The notes beneath the pieces are model-generated. The model was not told the DNA's origin and searched no databases. It was given only the letters and a program-made list of their open reading frames with translations. This document shows, in pieces, positions 59,031-64,000 of a stretch of DNA of 64,000 nt. The number at the start of each line of letters is the position of its first letter. Positions within the stretch are counted from its first letter, which is position 1. Source of the stretch: JAUIET01 sp964352475 (GTDB lineage Bacteria; Pseudomonadota; Gammaproteobacteria; Pseudomonadales; JAUIET01); NCBI GenBank assembly GCA_964352475.1, contig CAYGSL010000009.1, forward strand, positions 40,891 to 104,890, in the 5' to 3' direction. The translations under genes and the position numbers were made by a program.

Positions 59031-61208
59031 ATGGACACTATGCGGCTTAGTAGATTCACGGGTAGTATGCCCGGGCCCTCTGTTGCCTCACGCGTTGGCG
59101 CTGTACGTCTGTTGCTTGTGAGCTTACTTGCATTCGGCGCACAGCTCGCCAGTGCGGTTAGTATGCAAAATATTGAATTCAGTTCGCTACCTGGCGGCAA
59201 GCTTGAAGTACGAATGGACTTTGACGGAACACCACCGGAGCCACAGGGTTACACGATTGAGCAACCAGCCAGAATAGCGTTGGATCTGGACGGTGTATCC
59301 AGTGCCTTGGAAAAGAAAAAGCATGCCCTGGATATTGGCACTGCCAAAAGCGCATTGGTACTTGACGCTAATGGCCGAACACGCGTAATTCTGAACTTAA
59401 CCGAGCTGACCAATTACGAAACACGAATTGAAGGCAGCAGCCTTTTCGTGGAAGTTGGTGGTGTTGGTGCCAAAAGCTATCTCAAAGACACAAAGTCTAA
59501 CCTCGATTTTTCACCGGGTTCTACTGCAGAAAACAATATTGAAGCCATTGATTTTCAGCGTGGCGAAGAAGGTGAGGGCAAGCTGATTGTAAGGCTTAGT
59601 AATCCCAAGACTAATATAGATATCACTCGAGAGGGCAGCAAAATACGCGTGCTTTTCGATGATACCGGCATGCCTTTCGAGTTGCGCCACAAGTATGACG
59701 TTAGTGATTTTGCAACACCCGTGCGTTCAATGGTTGCATCTACAGCTGCGGGTCGCGCGCAAATTGCAGTATCTGCGACTGGTCAGTATGACTATCTGGC
59801 TTATCAGGTAGATAACGAGTATGTGTTGAGTGTCAAGCCACTCAGTGATGATGAGGTTGCTGCAAAAGAGCGTGAATTCCAGTTTGTTGGTGAAAAGCTG
59901 TCGTTGAATTTTCAGGATATCGATGTTCGTTCAGTCCTGCAGCTAATTGCAGATTTTACGGACTTGAACCTTGTGGCCAGCGACACGGTTGAGGGCAAGA
60001 TAACCTTGCGCTTGCAGAACGTACCCTGGGACCAGGCATTGGATCTGGTGCTGAAGACTAAGGGTTTAGACAAGCGTCAAACCGGCAACGTATTGATGGT
60101 GGCACCCGCGGCAGAAATTGCTGAGCGAGAACGCCAGCAAATTGAAACAACCAAGCAGCTGGAGGAATTGGCGCCTCTGCAGACTGAGTTCATTCGCATT
60201 CGCTACGCCAATGCGGCAGAGCTGTTTAAGTTATTTGATCCAGAAGAAGACGAAGAAAATGACGGTACAGCGACGGGAAGTATGCTTTCGGCGCGGGGGC
60301 GAGTCATAGTTGACGAGCGAACCAACTCTTTGCTGGTCACTGAAACAGCGGCCAAGCTGGATGAATTCAGAAGACTGATTAAATTAATTGATGTACCTGT
60401 GCGTCAGGTGTTAATTGAAGCGCGTATTGTTGTGGCTGACTCTGATCACTCCGAGCAACTGGGTATTCGCTGGGGTGGCGGCGGTTTCGTCAACGGCTTC
60501 CCTGACAATGCCAACGATGACTTCTTCACTTTTGGCGGTAGTTCAAGCACAACAACTGAGGTTAACAACTCGGTTGTTGAGAACAATCCAGCGGTTATCA
60601 CCTTCCCGGATGCTCTGAATGTTGACCTGGGTGTCACGGAAATTGGAACCTCATCAGTAGCGATTGGTTTTAGCGGCGACGGCTTCTTGCTTGATCTTGA
60701 GTTATCCGCTTTTGAATCAGCGGGTCACGGTGAAGTGGTATCGCAACCAAAAGTAATTACTGGTGACAAACAGCAAGCGACTATTAAGTCAGGTACAGAA
60801 GTACCGTTTCTGGAGTCGTCATCAAGTGGTCGAACGACAGTTAAGTTCAAAGACGCTGTTTTGAAACTGGACGTAACACCAAACATCACGCCGGACGATC
60901 GCATTTTAATGCGTCTGGTGATTAATCAGGACTCTGTTGGTGGCTTTATTGCCGGTGAAAACAACTCTCAGATACCACTGATTGACGTGACTGAGTTAGT
61001 GACTGAAGTATTGGTAGGCAACGGCGAGACTGTTGTATTGGGCGGTGTGTATCGAACTGAAGACGTACGTTCCGAAGTGAAAACACCGTTCCTTGGTGAC
61101 ATACCGTATCTGGGTCGACTGTTCCGACGGTCGAATGATCGTCGGCTGAAAACAGAAACGCTTATCTTCATTACGCCGCGAATTCTCGCAGATACTCTGG
61201 TTGACTAA
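59031..61208 (+). CDS. pilQ: PilQ, type IV pilus secretin
   Basis: 725 residues if the ATG at 59031 is used, which has GGAG 6 bases upstream; an ATG at 59016 is possible. A signal peptide reaches about residue 45. Two AMIN domains bind peptidoglycan (about 46-265), then an STN/N0-type domain (SLNFQDIDVRSVLQLIADF, about 290-360), an N1 domain and the secretin beta-barrel (from about 450), with VPFLESSSSGRTTVKFKDAVL and LIFITPRIL at the end. It is the outer-membrane pore of the pilus. Confidence 0.95.
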   Translation: MDTMRLSRFTGSMPGPSVASRVGAVRLLLVSLLAFGAQLASAVSMQNIEFSSLPGGKLEVRMDFDGTPPEPQGYTIEQPARIALDLDGVSSALEKKKHALDIGTAKSALVLDANGRTRVILNLTELTNYETRIEGSSLFVEVGGVGAKSYLKDTKSNLDFSPGSTAENNIEAIDFQRGEEGEGKLIVRLSNPKTNIDITREGSKIRVLFDDTGMPFELRHKYDVSDFATPVRSMVASTAAGRAQIAVSATGQYDYLAYQVDNEYVLSVKPLSDDEVAAKEREFQFVGEKLSLNFQDIDVRSVLQLIADFTDLNLVASDTVEGKITLRLQNVPWDQALDLVLKTKGLDKRQTGNVLMVAPAAEIAERERQQIETTKQLEELAPLQTEFIRIRYANAAELFKLFDPEEDEENDGTATGSMLSARGRVIVDERTNSLLVTETAAKLDEFRRLIKLIDVPVRQVLIEARIVVADSDHSEQLGIRWGGGGFVNGFPDNANDDFFTFGGSSSTTTEVNNSVVENNPAVITFPDALNVDLGVTEIGTSSVAIGFSGDGFLLDLELSAFESAGHGEVVSQPKVITGDKQQATIKSGTEVPFLESSSSGRTTVKFKDAVLKLDVTPNITPDDRILMRLVINQDSVGGFIAGENNSQIPLIDVTELVTEVLVGNGETVVLGGVYRTEDVRSEVKTPFLGDIPYLGRLFRRSNDRRLKTETLIFITPRILADTLVD

Positions 61209-61250
61209 GTTCTGTCAGACCGCAGTGGTAATGAGTGCCTGGCGCGCTGA

Positions 61251-61766
61251 ATGAAGCCGCAAAGAATCTATTTGATCGGCCCCATGGGGGCCGGTAAATC
61301 GACCATCGGTCGCCAACTGGCAACCGAGCTAAAGCTCGATTTTGTCGACACCGATGCCGAAATTGAACGCCGCTGCGGCGCTGATATTCCATGGATATTC
61401 GATGTCGAAGGCGAACAAGGCTTTCGGGTCAGGGAAACGCAGGTTCTTGAAGAGTTATCTACTCAGTCCAAATGCGTCATAGCGACTGGCGGTGGCATAG
61501 TTACTCAGGATCGTAATCGTCAAATTTTGCAGGGCAGCGGATTTGTGGTGTATCTCTACACCACAATAGAGCAGCAAGTGGAGCGCACTGCACGCGATCG
61601 AAAGCGGCCACTATTACAGGTGGACGAACCCAGAGAAGTGATCGAGGCCTTGATGCTTGAGCGCGAGCCCCTGTATCGGGATCTGGCAGACCTCATCGTA
61701 AGTACCGACAGACGTACGGCCAAAAAAGTAGCTGTAGAAATCGTTAACGCCGTCGACGCTTCCTGA
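61251..61766 (+). CDS. aroK: Shikimate kinase
   Basis: 171 residues. P-loop IGPMGAGKSTIGRQL, shikimate-binding FVDTDAEIERR (DTD) and ATGGGIV (GGG), plus the lid RDRKRPLL. It phosphorylates shikimate in aromatic amino acid synthesis. It is 42 bases after pilQ, a common gammaproteobacterial arrangement. Confidence 0.95.
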   Translation: MKPQRIYLIGPMGAGKSTIGRQLATELKLDFVDTDAEIERRCGADIPWIFDVEGEQGFRVRETQVLEELSTQSKCVIATGGGIVTQDRNRQILQGSGFVVYLYTTIEQQVERTARDRKRPLLQVDEPREVIEALMLEREPLYRDLADLIVSTDRRTAKKVAVEIVNAVDAS

Positions 61767-61828
61767 CACAAACCCTCCGGCCGAGTTATCATGGCCGATT
61801 AGTGGTTTAGCGTAACAACATACACCCA

Positions 61829-62905
61829 ATGAAAGAACTTCGCGTAGAGCTGGGCGATCGTAGCTATCCGATTTACATTGGTTCGGCGGCTTTACAACAA
61901 TCAAACTTACTGTCAAAGCACATTGTGGGTAGCGAGGTTTTGATTGTTACCAATGAAACCATTGCGCCTCTCTATCTGGAGCAGATACTGGCCTCTACTG
62001 TCTGCGATAAAGTCACTGTTTGCGAATTGCCCGATGGCGAGCAGCATAAATCGCTGCAAACCTTGAATAGCATTTTCGATTCACTGCTGGAAAACCGGCA
62101 CAGCCGTAAAACAACACTGATTGCCCTGGGCGGCGGTGTGGTTGGAGACATGACCGGTTTTGCCGCGGCCTGTTACCAACGAGGTGTTGCGTTTATTCAG
62201 ATTCCAACCACTTTATTGTCCCAGGTGGACTCATCGGTGGGTGGAAAAACCGCGGTAAATCACCCGCTGGGTAAAAATATGATCGGCGCTTTTTACCAGC
62301 CTCAAGCGGTGATAGCGGATATTGATGCGCTAAACACTTTGCCGCCACGGGAGTTTGCCGCAGGCCTGGCTGAGGTTATCAAGTACGGTTTGTTGGCTGA
62401 TGTGGAGTTTTTCAACTGGCTTGAAGCCAATGCCGAGCTGTTAATGGATCTTGATAGTGATGCCCTTGTGTATGCGGTTGAGCGATCTTGTCGGATCAAG
62501 GCCGACATTGTCGCTCGCGATGAGACCGAGCAGAATGTCAGGGCTTTGCTGAATTTGGGCCACACTTTTGGCCATGCGATAGAAACGGTGATGCAATACC
62601 GCGGCATATTGCACGGTGAGGCAGTGGCTATTGGCATGGTATTGGCCGCGCATATGTCATGCCTGGCCGGCGACTTACAAGCGGCAGACGTACAGCGCAT
62701 AAAGGCCTTGTTGTTAGCCTGCAATCTGCCGATCCGCCCGCCGGAAAAACTGGCTCTGGATGACATAAAATCAGCAATGTTACTTGATAAAAAAGTAACA
62801 GCAGGTAGTCTGCGCCTAGTGCTGCTGGAATCGATTGGAGCGGCTAAGGTAGAAAGCAACTTTTCGCAGATGTTATTGGAGGAAACACTGGCAACAGTGT
62901 TCTGA
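61829..62905 (+). CDS. aroB: 3-dehydroquinate synthase
   Basis: 358 residues, standard length. PDGEQHKSLQT, LGGGVVGDMTGFAAACYQRGV (in part), PTTLLSQVDSSVGGKTAVNHPLGKN (in part), and LNLGHTFGHAIE (metal-binding His residues) are the family motifs. It converts DAHP to 3-dehydroquinate. It follows aroK by 62 bases. Confidence 0.96.
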   Translation: MKELRVELGDRSYPIYIGSAALQQSNLLSKHIVGSEVLIVTNETIAPLYLEQILASTVCDKVTVCELPDGEQHKSLQTLNSIFDSLLENRHSRKTTLIALGGGVVGDMTGFAAACYQRGVAFIQIPTTLLSQVDSSVGGKTAVNHPLGKNMIGAFYQPQAVIADIDALNTLPPREFAAGLAEVIKYGLLADVEFFNWLEANAELLMDLDSDALVYAVERSCRIKADIVARDETEQNVRALLNLGHTFGHAIETVMQYRGILHGEAVAIGMVLAAHMSCLAGDLQAADVQRIKALLLACNLPIRPPEKLALDDIKSAMLLDKKVTAGSLRLVLLESIGAAKVESNFSQMLLEETLATVF

Positions 62906-62910
62906 GCGCG

Positions 62911-64000
62911 ATGGGCATCGAACTGGACCCTGAACAAGACAACCTCGATTATTGGCGCGCTTACGATCTTGAGTGCGATCCATTTGCAGACGACGGCATA
63001 GACGGGCTGTATTTTCCGGGCGGTGACAGGGGCGAGCTTTTGCAAACCGCTGTACACATCGCCCAATTCAGTCGTCAACCGGTGGTGTTCTACGGCGCCG
63101 AAGGTGTTGGCAAGACCAGCTTGTTAAATGCTGTGGCAAACAGCATGGATAATGAAACGCTGGTGCTGAAACTGCAGGCCGGTTTCATGACCACCCGCGA
63201 ACAGATTTTCGCGGAAATTGCCCATGCGCTCACCATGAGCGACGTTAATTACATACCTGCCGCGTTTCGACAGCAAATAGTTATTGCACTTACCCAGAGC
63301 GAAAAACCGAAAACGTCGGTGTTGCTGTTGGTCGACGACGCGCATGAGTTGATAGACAAAACGCTGAATGCTTTGCGAGAACTTGCGGAGGAAGATTCCT
63401 CGGACGTGCGAGTTTTATTTTTTGCGACAACTGATGGCAATGGCTTTCTCCGCCCAGAGCTTGATCGAAGCGATATTCAGCAGCTGGCAATCCAGCCATT
63501 GGATCAACCCGGCATTGAGGCGTATCTGAAATACCGGCTTGGTACAGCGGGTTATGATGGTGAATTTCCGTTTACCAATGCTGACATCGAGAGCATTCTC
63601 AATCAAAGCCTTGGTATACCGGCGCGAATTGGACGTATTGCCGAGCAGAAGTTGCGGCACAAAACACGCATTGCCAGCTTGAAAGGTAAAGAGGCGAGTG
63701 AGCGCCGCCGCCTACCCTGGCTGCACACTCTAATTATTGCCGTGTTGATTGCTTTAATTATGCTGTTCATATTTTGGGATGGTGACGAGCAAGCAGCCAG
63801 ACAGTCAAATCGCCCTGCCAGCGTTGCAGACAAGACTAGCAGTGTGGAAGATAGCGCAATTGATGCTACGAATCAGATAGAGAACGCGATTAACCCTGAA
63901 TCAGACAGCATTGCAGAACCTGAAGTTGATGCCGAGAGTCTAATCGATGCCCTGACCGTTCACGCCAAGCTCCAGCAGTTTCGCGTTATCGACCGCCATC
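62911..64000 (+). CDS. DamX-like AAA-ATPase membrane protein (cut by window edge)
   Basis: A frame starts at the ATG at 62911, 5 bases after aroB, and remains open to the window end (363 complete codons), so the gene is partial. Residues about 20-250 form an AAA/ExeA-type ATPase: Walker A GAEGVGKTS (62-70) and Walker B VLLLVDDAH (137-145). One membrane helix lies at about 271-289, followed by a polar acidic region. In DamX-like proteins such an N-terminal part is followed by a C-terminal SPOR domain that targets the septum; that end lies outside the window. Position after aroB is the usual place for damX. Confidence 0.86.
   Translation, partial: MGIELDPEQDNLDYWRAYDLECDPFADDGIDGLYFPGGDRGELLQTAVHIAQFSRQPVVFYGAEGVGKTSLLNAVANSMDNETLVLKLQAGFMTTREQIFAEIAHALTMSDVNYIPAAFRQQIVIALTQSEKPKTSVLLLVDDAHELIDKTLNALRELAEEDSSDVRVLFFATTDGNGFLRPELDRSDIQQLAIQPLDQPGIEAYLKYRLGTAGYDGEFPFTNADIESILNQSLGIPARIGRIAEQKLRHKTRIASLKGKEASERRRLPWLHTLIIAVLIALIMLFIFWDGDEQAARQSNRPASVADKTSSVEDSAIDATNQIENAINPESDSIAEPEVDAESLIDALTVHAKLQQFRVIDRH

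Noticed and set aside
61768..61800. Short CGGCC...GGCCG inverted repeat between aroK and aroB
   Set aside because: A 5-bp stem with a 10-base loop and no T tract; likely chance in GC-rich sequence.
1..64000. CRISPR arrays, prophage, insertion sequences, toxin-antitoxin or restriction systems
   Set aside because: I looked for regularly spaced repeats, transposase or integrase motifs and paired small genes and found none that I could support.

Overview
The window reads as chromosomal DNA of a free-living, probably marine gammaproteobacterium of the Pseudomonadales/Cellvibrionales type. The evidence is gene order in the right-hand half (prlC, tatCBA, hisE, hisI, ubiB-ubiJ-ubiE, hslUV, a SPOR gene, priA, rpmE, a malic enzyme, a class A PBP, pilMNOPQ, aroK, aroB, a DamX-like gene), which resembles the Pseudomonas layout as I remember it. 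The accessory content in the left half (Rieske oxygenase, PQQ dehydrogenase, luciferase-like oxidoreductase, sulfotransferase, SnoaL-like protein) is common in marine oligotrophic lineages. The lineage call is inference, not a search result.

Layout. 1-4.5 kb: a cut-off PilZ-like gene, a small membrane protein divergent from an XRE/MmyB-type regulator, an exported protein, a patatin phospholipase, and a tRNA-Arg(UCG) with a truncated tRNA copy just upstream, followed by an unusual GAF-TetR fusion regulator. 4.5-15 kb, all on the minus strand and mostly overlapping: an MFS exporter, a Rieske oxygenase, MlaC-like, MlaA-like and HpnN-like RND proteins, an LTA-synthase/OpgB-like sulfatase-fold enzyme, a DUF1214 protein, YaiI and a GNAT. 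This looks like an envelope-lipid export and modification operon and is the most interesting cluster in the window. 15-28 kb: metabolic accessory genes, including a PQQ alcohol dehydrogenase, a 2-hydroxy-acid oxidase plus benzoylformate-decarboxylase-like pair, an LLM oxidoreductase, a DUF4139 protein, and an alkylsulfatase-like MBL protein next to a sulfotransferase. 28-37 kb: an OmpA-like lipoprotein, an M48 protease with TPRs, a PAP2 phosphatase, an AlkA-like glycosylase, a second MMPL/RND exporter followed by a glycerophosphodiesterase split by a 100-N assembly gap, then pip, dtd and an Smr protein.

37-64 kb is conserved housekeeping: peptide turnover (PrlC, HslUV), Tat export, histidine and ubiquinone biosynthesis, replication restart, peptidoglycan synthesis, type IV pilus assembly and the shikimate pathway. 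One long intergenic stretch upstream of ubiE (45933-46305) carries two separate long inverted repeats that look like dispersed palindromic elements. I saw no CRISPR array, insertion sequence, prophage or complete defence system.
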